Shown in pieces: positions 51,762-61,450 of a DNA stretch of 64,000 nt (position 1 is the stretch's first letter; each line of letters starts with the position of its first letter). The DNA is from Prorocentrum cordatum (taxonomy: Eukaryota; Sar; Dinophyceae; Prorocentrales; Prorocentraceae), in the NCBI GenBank assembly GCA_963575745.1, contig CAUYUJ010022082.1, positions 1 through 64,000 of the forward strand. The letters are read 5' to 3'. Under the pieces are notes generated by a model. The model had not been told where the DNA came from. It saw only the letters and a program-made list of their open reading frames with translations, and made no database searches. The position numbers were made by a program, and so were the translations under genes.

Positions 51762-52414
51762 ATGTGGGGTGCTCCGCGCGAGCTCGCGCAGGGGGCTCGC
51801 GCTTTGGCGCTCAGGCGCCAGCGCGACAACCTGCTGCTGCAGCTCGCGGAGGCGGATGCCCCCTCCTCCCAGCGATCGCCATCGCTCTCCCCCGAATCCT
51901 CCTCCTCCGCTTCCTCCCCTTCCTCCTCCTCCTCCACCTCGTCCCTCTCCCCCTCCCCCCGCCTCTGCAGACTGTCAACGCGGAGCAGACAGAGCGCGCC
52001 GTGCAGCTCTCGCTGTGGCTGGAGACGACGACGACGGCGGCGGCGACGACGACGACGACGAATGAGGCGGAGCGCGAGCTAGCGATCGCGATCGGCGAGA
52101 GGGACGCGGTGCTGCGGCGGGAGGCGGAGCTGAAGGCGGAGAACGCGCAGCTGAGGAAGGAGGCGCAGGGGGCGCAGCTGCTGCGGAGGGAGGAGCAGGC
52201 GCGCCTTCAGGCGGAAAATGCGCAGCTGAGGGCGGAGAAGGCGGAAAAGAAGAAGAAGAAGAAGGAGAAGACGGAGAAGAAGGAGAAGGGGGCGGCGGCG
52301 AAGGCGAAGGCGGCGGCGAAGGCGGCGAAGGCCAAGGCGGCGCGCGCCGCGGCGAAAGCGCCAGCGGCGGCGAAGGCGCAAATGCCGCCGCCGTCGACTC
52401 CGCCTCCGCGGTGA
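51762..52414 (+). CDS. Element gene G, coiled-coil protein, possibly with one intron
   Basis: The only plus-strand candidate in the element. Exon 1 (51762-51851) would encode MWGAPRELAQ ... RDNLLLQLAE; exon 2 (51971-52414) would continue in phase 0 with TVNAEQTERAVQLSLWLETT, then a long coiled coil (RREAELKAENAQLRKEAQGA, ARLQAENAQLRAEKAEKKKK) and a Lys/Ala tail ending PPPSTPPPR, 177 aa in total. The 119-nt gap starts GC, ends CTCTGCAG after a polypyrimidine run, and contains a 16-bp motif. GC donors are accepted in dinoflagellates. Without splicing, exon 2 alone is open from further upstream. Confidence 0.5.
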
Positions 52415-53225
52415 GGCCGCGCGCCCGCAAGCGCGGAGCGCGCCGCGCGCCCGCAAGCGCGAAAACAAAAGACCAGCGATCGTAATCGCTATCCCCTCGT
52501 CCTCTTCCCCCCACCCCGCCCTCCCCCGAGCGATCACCATCGCTTCTCTTCCCCCTTCCCGTCCTCATCCTCCTCCTTCCAAGCGATCGACATCGCTTCA
52601 CCTCCCCCAGCGATCGCCATCGCTTCTCCTCCTCCTCCTCCTCCTCCTCCTCCTCCTCCAAGCGATCGCCATCGCTACCTTCCTCATCCCCCTCCTCCTC
52701 GCCCAAGCGATCGCCATCGCTTCTCCTCCTCCTCCCCATCCAAGCGATCGACATCGCTACCTTCCCCATCCCCCTCCTCCCCACCCAAGCGATCGCCATC
52801 GCTTCTCCTCCTCCTCCCCATCCAAGCGATCGACATCGCTACCTTCCCCATCCCCCTCCTCCCCACCCAAGCGATCGCCATCGCTACCGCGGCGAGCACC
52901 CGCCAGGCGGCGCCGCGACGAGCTCCAGGTCGATGGGCAAATCCCAAATCCTGAAAAACCTCTTCAAATCCAGGTAACCTCCCCAAATCCAGAAAACCTC
53001 ACCAAATCCAAAAAAAGATTTCCCCAAATCCGAAAATCGTTCCTGAAAACTACATCCACCTCCTCCTCCTCATCCCTCCTCCCCCTCCTCCTCCTCCTCC
53101 TCGTCCTCATCCTCGCCCTCCTCCTCGTCCTCCTTTGCGTGGGGGCCGCGGGCCGCGACGCCCCTGCGGCGCGGCGGGCGGGCGCGCGGCGGGAGGGGAA
53201 GAGAAGCGAAGGAGGGATGGAAGGA
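52415..53225. other. Right-end spacer of the element
   Basis: Ten 16-bp motifs between 52470 and 52890, some in a 60-bp imperfect tandem (near 52743, 52789, 52825, 52870). They are followed by CCAAATCC-type repeats (52940-53040) and CCT-rich sequence. No gene. Confidence 0.8.
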
Positions 53226-53465
53226 AGTTATAAGTTACTTATAAATAACATATATGTTACTTATAAGTATTGCATATCAGCACGGGTAAGTAACTTAGCG
53301 GTAGTTATAAGTATCTTCCAGCGTCATTAATAATCAGCGAAATACTTATAACTAACCCAAGTATAGTTATGCGACAAGACAAATACTTAAGGGCACATAG
53401 AAATAGTTAGAAATACTTAGGTACTTATCCCTTGCTATAAGTATATTATACCTAGCTGTACCTAT
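53225..53465. repeat. Right subterminal AT-rich repeats
   Basis: The same vocabulary as the left end (TTATAAGTTACTTATAA, ATATGTTACTTATAAGTA, AAATACTTATAACTAA), arranged between the right terminal repeat and the last 16-bp palindromes. Confidence 0.7.
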
Positions 53466-53504
53466 GGTGCAACTAGCATAAGAACCACCATTCTCGAAGC
53501 AGCA
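53466..53504 (-). repeat. Right terminal inverted repeat
   Basis: Reverse complement of 37127-37165 with one mismatch (T for C). It lies 90 bp from the stop codon of the neighbouring restriction-endonuclease-type LINE. Confidence 0.9.
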
Positions 53505-53593
53505 GCGCAGCGCCTCAGCCCCGCGCAGCAGCAGCCGCCCGGCGCAGCGCCCAGCAGCACGCCGCAGGCCTAGGCCGCGGCCCCGGTGCAGCC

Positions 53594-56500
53594 TCAGCGC
53601 AGCCCGGCCGCGCGCCGCAGCTGGTGGGCCAGCTCCCGCTGCAGCGCGCAGCTGAGCACCCGGTAGGCTCGCGCAAGTTCTTTCTGCTGCGAGTCCTCCG
53701 GGAGCTCCCTGGCCAGCGCCAGCAGCCAAGCCCGCGCCTCCCCGCCGAGCTGGCCGCCTGTCTCCACGGCGAACGCCGTGAGGCGCTCGCCTGGGTAGCG
53801 GGTGTGTTTGGCGCGCTCGGCCCGGCGGGCTGCCTCGCCTGCGCGCCTTGCCGCCGCGCGCACGGCGGGCTCGTCGCCTGCCGCTGGGTGGCGGACAGTC
53901 ACGTCCAGCCAGCGCCGGCCGTCGAGGTCGTCATGCACGACGTCCAAGATAGCCCGCTCCAGGACCGGCGCCTGCCCCCGCCGCGGCGCGCGGGCCCTGT
54001 CCCAGGTGGGCACCCGCTGTTCGTACTGCGGCGAGCAGTGGCACCACCTGCCAGCGAGGCTGCCCGCGGCGCGCGCCACGCCCGCGCGCCGCTTGACGAC
54101 GCCTCCGCCCGGCTGACACACGGCCGCGTGGAATCCCGCCGTATCCAGCGGCGCTTGGCACGGCACCCCGCCAGCCGTCAGGTTCTGGCACGTCACCGCC
54201 GCTCGCGCGAGCTCGTCAGTGGAGCACTCCGGCCGCGGCAGCTGGACGCGGCTGCGGGTCGCCGTCTGCCAGTGCGGGTCCTCTAGCGTGCAGGCCAGCT
54301 CCGCGGGGTACTGGAGGTAGGCGCCGGCCCCGGGCCCTCCCGCGGACAGCAGCGACGCCTGGCTGCAGTGGTGCATTCGCTGCTTCGCAGCAGCGTGGGT
54401 TCTCTCATGCACCATAGCAACCAGGGTCTTCTGCTTTGTCGGGTGCCCCAGCAAGGCCTCCAGGGGCGCCGCTGGCTCCGGGCCCGCGCCCTGGCGCGCC
54501 AGCTCAGCCCGGGTCGCCTCGAGCGCGGCTGCGGCCTGCGGCAGCGCCGCCAGCATGTCTGCAAGAGTGGAGACTCCTGAGACACCGAGGTCGTCCCGCA
54601 CCTCCTCCGCCGCCTGCGCCCACGCCGCCCAGCGGGCGGGCGCCCGCCTCGTGGCCGCCCACTGCGCACCGGCCCCTCCGAGTTTCGCCGGCAGGCCTAG
54701 CAGCTCGCACGCCTCTGGCCCGAGCGGCCGCCCCAGCAGCTTCTCCCAGCAGCCCCGCAGCGCGGCGTCGTAGCGGAAGGTCTCCTCCCCCGCGGCCAAG
54801 GCCAGCTGCAAGTTGTGCTGGCTGGCGTTTCCGGCGTAGGTGTTGAGCAGCGCGCCCGCCGCCTGCCGTTTGAGCCCCCCTTTCAGCAGCCGCTCCAGGT
54901 TGGTCCAGAGCTTCTCGAGGCGCGCCGTGGCCCCGTCCAGCCCGCAGCCCTGCCCACCGAGAGGGAGCGCCGTCCCGTCGGCGTCTCCTGGAGCCCGGAG
55001 CTGCGCGCCGAGGACTGGCAGCACGGGCGCGCACTTGCTCGCGAGCTCGGCCTCGACAGCCTGGACTCCCGCCGGGGGCCAGACCAGCGTTTTGTCGTCG
55101 TTCAGCTCCAGCCCCAGCGGCGCGAGCACCTCGCGGAGGCCCGTCAGCGTGAGGGCGCCGAGGCCCGCCCGCACCACCAAGTAGGAGTCGTCGAGGTAGG
55201 AGTACAGGCGGGCGGCTGGGTCCAGCTGCTGCAGCCTGTGCAAGAGCTGCTCAAGGGCGCGCCGCTGCCCCATGCGAACGCCGCCGGAGACAAGGGGTCT
55301 CCCTGATCGAACCCGCGCCGGCTCCAGACCGTTTCGAAGCGCCCGTCGGCCGTGCGCCAGTAGTGCTCTGCGGGGCCTGGGTGCCAGGCCCTCAGGGCCG
55401 CCGCCGCCTCGGGGACAGCTTCGTCCAAGGCCTCGAAAGCGGGGCCGCGGCGCATCCGTTGGAACGCGGCCTTGACGTCCACCTTGATGAATGTCGCGTT
55501 CGGCCGGGCCTCCGCGAGGGCCTGCATGCTCTTTACCAGCACGTTCGCGCCGCCCTTGCGCCCGACGCCGTACTGGTGCTTCCCGGCAGCCTCAGTCAGG
55601 TGGGCCTTCCGCGCCCGCGCCAGCGCGCGCAGCCCCAGGCGGCGGAGCGTGGCGCCCACCAGCAGGGGTCTGACCTCGCCGGCGCCCTTCGCGAGCGCCA
55701 CGAGCTCCCCCATGCGCAGCGCCTCGAGGACCTCCCGCGGCAGCTCCCCGAAGGCGACCCTCGCGGCAGCCCGGGCGAGCAGCCGCGCCGTCTCGCCGTC
55801 GCTCGCCCCCAGGTGTTCCAGCCGCGTCCCCAGCAGGCCCGGCGCCGCCAGCCGGGGAGGGCGCCGCAGTAGTTTGCGCACCTCCTCCTCCACCTCCTCT
55901 CTGAGCTCGGGGCTGGGCGGCGCGGAGGGCGGGGCAGGGCGCGGCGCCGCGCCGGCGCCGTCTCCGGGCTCGTCTGGCGGGAAGCTCGCCCGCAGTTTCT
56001 CCAGCGTGTCAGCCGTGCGCGGCGCCAGTTCTGCCTGCACTGCTGCCGCCAGCGCGCGGGATTCCTCCCCGGCCGCAGCCAAAGTGTGCACCCGGTGTGC
56101 TTTCTGCTCGTTGGTTGTCTTCCTCGGTGGCGCTCGCGGGGGTGGGCCGTTCGTGGCCGAAGCCCACAGCTGAGCCCACTGTCCGCCCCACCATAACGCC
56201 AGCCGCTCTTCCAGTAGCTCTGCGCACGTCGGGGCCACCCCCCGGGGCCGAGCGAACAGCACCAAGTCGAACAGCAGAAGCATTTTCCACTCTGGTGTGG
56301 CATCCCCGTGTTGGCCCGCCTCTTCGAGCACCTCCAGCGCCTTGCGTCTCGCATGCGTCACCGCACCGCGAAACCTGTCTGGAACTTGCACGAATGTGGG
56401 GACCCCCGCGCGTAGGGCTGACTGCCACGCCAAACGCTGCCACCAGGCCCGGTCAGGAAGGGTCGTCTCGTCCCAGGCCGGATGCATCACCGGAGCGTTG

Positions 56501-56976
56501 CACTGCTCCTGCTCCTGCTCGTGCCCCTGGCCGTCGCTGTTCCGGCTGGCGGCCGCCGAAGCCAACGCCGTGCGCGCCTCCTGGACGTGGACGTCCTGGG
56601 CACGAGGGGCCATAGGACGAATGTCATCGTCGGGGGCCGCCTTCGCGGAAACGCATCCCAAGCAAAGCCAGCTGTAGCGATGCCGGCTGCCCCACGGGCA
56701 CAAGCGCAGCTCCTCCGTCTCAAAAGGAATCTCGCCACCTTTGCAGGCAGCAGGCCGTTTGGAGGCGGGCTGCAGGCTCAAGGCCCACTCTCCGCGACGA
56801 CGGCGGCGCCCTGGAACGACTCCGCCGGCTGCAGCGCCTCCGCCAGCTGCGCCCTCCGCTGGCAGCATCTCCTCGTCGTCCTCGTCGTCGTCCCTCCCCT
56901 GAGCAGCGGCGGGCGCCGCCGCAGCCGGCGCAGCGCCAGCCGCCGGCGCGGCGCCGAGGTCGACGTCGCGTTCCAT
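53594..56976 (-). pseudogene. LINE with restriction-like endonuclease, one frameshift
   Basis: About 1,125 aa from ATG at 56976 to the stop at 53594. It opens with an acidic/Ala-rich stretch, then a Cys cluster (LRLCPWGSRHRYSWLCLGC). RT has GRKGGANVLVKSMQAL, FIKVDVKAAFQRM, RRGFDQGDPLSPAAFA, LYSYLDDSYLVV and LGLELNDDKTLVW. C-terminal are a zinc knuckle (VPCQAPLDTAGFHAAVC) and a PD-(D/E)xK-like endonuclease (RAILDVV, WLDVTVRHP, AKHTRYPG, AFAVETGGQLG). This order places it with R2-like, endonuclease-at-the-C-terminus LINEs and not with the APE LINE at 26-31 kb. A single one-base change of frame lies just after the PLSPAAFA block (about 55262-55275). Every catalytic motif I looked for is present. 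No fixed target-site clue (no rDNA) is seen. Confidence 0.9.
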
Positions 56977-57980
56977 GGCCCCGGAGTTGGGGAAGGAGGG
57001 GAAGGAAAAAAAGGGAAGTGAACAGAGGAGGGAGGCGGCCGGGCAACGGCTGGTTGGTTGGTTGGCCCTCCTCCTCCTCCTAAAACGCCGCCTCCCAGAC
57101 ACAGACTCTGTGAGGACTGGCCCCGTGGAGTTCCGCCACTGAGCGTTAACTATACTTTGTGATTGAATAGTGCAAAGTGAAATACAAGCAGGGGGGGCCA
57201 GCAGCGGCGACGGGGGCAAGAGAGGAAGAGGAGGAGGAAGAGAGGGCGGCGGGCGGGGGGCGGTCGTAGTGGTCGTCCTGATGGTCGTGGAAGTCGGCGT
57301 GGTGGTGGTAGCCATAGAGCTCGGAGTGGTGGTGGTTGCCGCCGGCGGTGCGGTAGTTGTGGCGGTTGTCGTGGTGTTTTCGCCGAGCGAGTGGCGGTTG
57401 TGAAGGGCGTGGCGGTGCCGTGGTCGGACGGGTCCTGCTGAGCGGCGTTGGAAGCAAGTACCCTGCACAGGCCTAGGGGTGTGAACCACCGGACCCTTGT
57501 GCTAGGCGCCGGGACAGGGCACGGTTGCCTCCTCAAGCGGCGCTCAAGAACGTGCGCGCCACCTCCCGGACCACGCATGTGGGGATCATCCAATGCAGCG
57601 TGCTCAGAACTCCGTGACGCCAAGCCCCTCTGGCATGTGACGCGCTGGTCATTTTCGCGTGGCCTCGCCCACGCCCCCCGAGACTTCAAACCCAAGGGGC
57701 TGGAAGCCTGCGACGCCATTCCACTTGCAGCGTTAGGATTGTCTCGCAAGTCTGGCGGCGGTGCCGACGGTGTGAGCCCCTCCAGCCTGCAGGCTCTGCT
57801 GCGAGGCAGGATGCACGATGGTAAAGTCAAGATACGCTCACTGGCCATCGTTGTCGGTGCATCTGAAGTCGGCGCGGAGACCCGGGTGACCTGGCCAGTT
57901 GGGCGGGCGAACCCATGGTTCGACTCCGATGTCGGAAATGCCCGCTTCACGTAGGGCTCGCGCGATGGTGTACCCCTCCC
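56977..57980. other. 5' flank of the second LINE; no other gene recognised
   Basis: On the minus strand this is the leader and upstream region of the LINE, with GGAGGAGG and GGTTGGTTGG words and GTGGTGGT-type repeats at 57240-57380. Long open frames on both strands are compositional. No SL found here. Confidence 0.5.
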
Positions 57981-58080
57981 CTTCCCCCTCCTCCTCCTCC
58001 TCCTCCTCCTCCTCCTCCTCCTCCTTCTCCGCCTCCTCCTCCGCCTCCTCCTCCTCTTCGTCCTCTTCCCCCTCCCCCAA
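57980..58080. repeat. CCT microsatellite
   Basis: (CTC/CCT)n with CCGCCTCC interruptions. After it, 58085-58140 is GTCGTC-rich. Confidence 0.9.
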
Positions 58081-58199
58081 CCGCCCGCCCCATGTCCCGA
58101 GACTGTAGCGTTGTCGTCATGGTCGTCGTCGTGGTGGTCGTCGTCGTCCTTCTGGGTCGGCGGCACTGGCCGTAAGGCCTCGAAAATACCTCCTCGGCC

Positions 58200-59570
58200 A
58201 CCTTTTTATTACCATTGAATCTCGCCAAAATGATGGAAAGAACCCAGCGGCGCTGCCACGTCGTAGGGGTCGAATCGCTGAGGCCATGCTACCTTAGCGC
58301 CGTGGATGAGTTCAACTGCTGACATCAAGGGAAACGACCTCTCATACAAGGCAAGCCAGAAAGGGTTCTATGAACGAATGGGTCCTCTGAGCGTACTTTT
58401 GGACGCACTTTTGGGCACGTAGCAACTCGGCTCGCCAACGCGGCCGCGCGGCGACGCCCGCGCCCGGCGCTGTTCTTTTGAATGCCCACCCTCTCCGTTC
58501 AAAAGTACACTTGCCCGATCGTGCAATTCGATTCGCAAGAGACTTCTCCAAATTATATTTTTGAGGCGACCCCCTCGAAAATCCCGCGCCGCACTTTTGA
58601 ACGCCCCCCCCCCACCCCGCGACGGGGGGTGGACGTTTCGAAAGGACCCATGCGCCCGTAGGACCCCTTCTGTTTTTTTCCGATCATATATCATCTTGGA
58701 CGTCGTCGGCGGCTGAGGTGCCTTGCAACACTGACGTTCGACCCCCCGCCGTTGTGAGGTGCCGATTCCCCGCTGAGAGTGCTGTTCCACACACTGTTGG
58801 GGCTCTCTGTTGCGCTGGAACCCCTGGGCCCTGGATTCCCCCCAGCGCGCACCCGCAGGCTCCAGAAGCTGCAGCACGTACCGAACACGAATGCAAACAA
58901 ATCCACTACAAAACGAAGGTCGGGTCTACATGCTGGAGCACAGGGAACGCTGCAACCGCGACCCCGAGGCGCTATGACATTATGAGTTACACATGTCTTT
59001 CGCATCCCTGGCGCCACTTGACGACCAACTGGCTTTCGACTGTTGTGTTTCAGCGCCCTTACCGCTGGCGCTTGGAATAAGGACTCTTCAAAACGGTTGT
59101 CCGTGACGTACGCACCCTGCCGTTGCAGAGCCACGTGCGCTAGTCTGTCGAGAGAGACATGTGTGGTCGTTTGGTCGTTTCCACAAGCAAAACCTGGTTT
59201 AAACTTCGCACGACTCATCTTCCTCACCCTGGTTTTGCGGTGTACCCGTGCCCGCACTGACAGCGTGGAACACTTGAGCCTGGCCTCGGCACATGCACAA
59301 TTTCTCCACGTTCTGAAGGTGCTCCAGCCGTATTGCGGCTCTCCCCGTCTTCCTCTCCTGCCTCTCCCTTCCATTGTGACCATTTCGTTTCCGACGCGCA
59401 CCGCCGATAGCCGAACCCCCGCTGGATCCAGCTCGCCGAAGACCAACAACGTCTGTCGAGAAGTGAAGACCTCCGCTCGGCAAGCTCACCCCTTCCGACC
59501 TCGACGCTTCGCTCCTCCGCTCTGGAAGGTCTCTGGGGAGTGGGCCCTGCCCCCGCTGCCCTCCCCGGAC
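58200..59570. other. No gene recognised
   Basis: Unique GC-rich sequence. 58380-58680 has repeated and inverted ACTTTTG / CAAAAGT words. A 250-residue minus-strand open frame (58691-59449) has no motif I know. A candidate at best. Confidence 0.5.
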
Positions 59571-59574
59571 AAGG

Positions 59575-59715
59575 GAAAGACTCGGCCAGGCGAAATTCGG
59601 CCAGGCTATACTCGGCCCGGGCCGATGGCCGAGATCAGCTGGCCGAGTTCAGCCTGGCGGAGTTTCGGCTGGCAGAGTTTAGCCTGGCCAGATTTGTCCT
59701 GGCCGAGTTTAATTG
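59575..59715. repeat. Short tandem and inverted CTGGCCGAGTT repeat
   Basis: Left part ACTCGGCCAGGC / ATTCGGCCAGGC, right part CTGGCCGAGTTCAGC / CTGGCAGAGTTTAGC: the halves are inverted relative to each other around CCCGGGCC. The plus frame reads LAEFSLAEFRLAEFSLARFV, a pentapeptide-like pattern that follows from the 15-bp period. Confidence 0.8.
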
Positions 59716-60126
59716 CTGCCCCCCCCTCCCAGTGATACCGCCTGCGCCGGGAGGCCGCCAGCTGCACACCTGCATCCACCCTGGCCATACCCACCATGGG
59801 CCCAGGACCGATGTCAGCAGGCACATGAGATACGAAATCTTGCTTTGAGAAATCCAAGGGCACGGTCTTCATTGATCCCTGGATTCCCCAATTAAGGTGC
59901 ACCAGAGGTCCCGTGGTTCTATGGGGCCATCTTGGAATAAGAAACTTCGGTCGGGCATCCGTCCGCAAGCCGACTTCTTATTTGTCGTGCCCCTGCTGTA
60001 CACGACCCCCTGGCCTGACCCAGATGGCACGCGCACCGAGCCAAGGCCCAGGACCCGCACGGCCAAGCAGCCTGAGCTTTTGCTGGTGTGTGGCAGTGTC
60101 CTGCGACGGCGGCTCCCGCAACCCAC

Positions 60127-60219
60127 GGGGGCCTGGCCGGCGCGATCCTCGTGCTCCTTGATCTTGTTGAGGATGACGTCAGCGAGCGTCTGGCCCTGCT
60201 GCTGGGCGCCTGCCCGCTT
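60127..60219 (-). CDS. Bystin/Enp1-like exon fragment, tentative
   Basis: Bystin (Enp1) is a 40S pre-ribosome assembly factor. The minus frame contains GQTLADVILNKIKEHEDRA, resembling the start of the conserved bystin domain (TLADxIxxKIxEKx). A plausible acceptor (CCCCCCTCTCAG) precedes the exon at 60219 and a GTGGGT donor follows at 60126, giving 31 codons in phase 0. No other bystin exon was found nearby, so this may be a gene with distant exons, a fragment, or a chance match. Confidence 0.35.
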
Positions 60220-60259
60220 CTGAGAGGGGGGGACACCGATGGGGGTGGACATCACGGGC

Positions 60260-61340
60260 CCCCCCCTCTGGGGGGCGCCGAGGGCGTCTCAGGTCGCGGG
60301 TCTCGGCCTCCCCTCTCGCTGCACGTTCCTTTTGCAGCATGTTCCTCTGCCCTGCCCCATCCCGGTACCGGCTACGGACATGTTGCCTCAATTGTTGCTG
60401 ACAGTTGCTGGCCGACGGAGGTGGAGGACGGGGGGGAGCAGGGGGGGAGACGAGGGAGAGGAGGTGGTGGGAAGAGGATGGCTAGAGCAAGCCCAGATGC
60501 TGCAATGCACTCTCCCGTTCGAAAGGATCCTCCCTGACGAGTCAGGGCAGGCACTCCTTGGCCACGCCAGCCTTACGAAGGTCGTCGACGGCCAGCCCAA
60601 TGTTCGACCGCACAGCATGGCAGACCACACTGAGACTTGGAAAGGATCGCCCTCTTCCCCACGCAGCCAGCCAGAGCTCTGAGAGTCACATGGGCGGCGC
60701 CGAAGCGAGGGCAGCATCTCTTCATGAAACGCCCACCCCCACACATAGAGCTGTCGGGTGTATTCAACATCTGCGATGACTAAGCTTGAGAAGGCAAGTT
60801 CAAACGATGACAGGCCGATGCAAGCGAGCGGGCCCTAAGCAACGGGCGCTCGCGCTCCCGACGTACAAGGCAGGAAACACTTACCAGAAGGCATCAACTC
60901 CAGGGCACCACCCGCACATCACCAACCGTAGGACACCAACACGTATGGCACTGGCTCTACTGAACCAGCGTCTGGGGCACAAGCTACGGAGCATGAAACA
61001 GCACACGCGGGTCGGGCATCAGCGCGCAGAGGGTCAAATTCAGGACCATCTTCTTACAACACGAGCAAGGGAACCTGATTGCGAGCGCTGGTTTCGGCAT
61101 TGTGAAAATAGCAGGTCCGCCCTTGGTCCGTTTAGCGTCGATGGCCTGGAGCGTTGATCCGAGATTGGTAAACGAATCCGTGCACATAGTGTGAAGGCTG
61201 AAACCTTCAACGCTTCGGGGGATAATATATCACACCTGTTTATGGTCAGCCCTCCCCTTCCCCAAAGCGCATACGCCTTCATCATCGCACACCTCCATTC
61301 CTCCGTCTCATCCCTGCATCATCTTTCGTTTGTGTCCTCT
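60260..61340. other. No gene recognised
   Basis: Unique sequence on both strands. A short minus-strand stretch near 60560-60630 (VRSNIGLAVDDLRKAGVAKE) looks protein-like but ends in a stop after a few residues and matches no family I can name. Confidence 0.45.
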
Positions 61341-61344
61341 CTTC

Positions 61345-61450
61345 TTGTTTGTTCTCTCTCTCTCTCTCTCGCCCTCTCTTTCTGTCTCTCTCTCTCTCTC
61401 TCTATCCCTCCCTCCCTCCTTCCCTAACTGTATCTCCCTCTCTCTCTCAG
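61345..61450. repeat. CT dinucleotide microsatellite
   Basis: (CT)n with short interruptions. A brief GT run follows at 61648-61665. 61670-62520 contains no gene I recognise; 61790-61990 has a partly duplicated ACGCTCTCGCGCT...CCCCGTTTGGGAGGTCCAGC segment. Confidence 0.85.

Larger units (their letters stand above)
37127..53504. mobile_element. 16.4-kb TIR-bounded element with transposase-like gene and cargo
   Basis: The ends are inverted copies of the same 39 bp (38 of 39 match). Inside are AT-rich subterminal ACTTATAAGT repeats at both ends, one DDE-transposase-like gene, seven further probable genes, a 51-bp tandem array, a palindrome of about 300 bp, and 65-70 copies of a 16-bp inverted repeat that I do not find elsewhere in the window. 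Seven of eight genes are on the minus strand. No clear target-site duplication could be defined because both flanks are low complexity. I do not recognise the family. A large autonomous DNA transposon is the best reading. Confidence 0.8.

Noticed and set aside
37311-52890. CRISPR array
   Set aside because: The repeated 16-mers are palindromic and spaced irregularly in low-complexity spacers shared between sites. No cas genes, and the organism is a eukaryote.
37127-53504. Polinton/Maverick element
   Set aside because: No protein-primed DNA polymerase B, retroviral-type integrase, packaging ATPase or capsid gene was seen between the terminal repeats.
37127-53504. Prokaryotic contamination because GCGATCGC resembles the cyanobacterial HIP1 repeat
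   Set aside because: The genes have eukaryotic low-complexity architecture (RS domains, poly-Gln, Lys-Asp repeats), there are no operons with ribosome-binding sites, and the motif is longer and confined to the element.
57448-57954. 168-codon plus-strand open frame upstream of the second LINE
   Set aside because: Composition is mixed but no motif is recognised and it overlaps the LINE leader on the other strand; insufficient support for a gene call.
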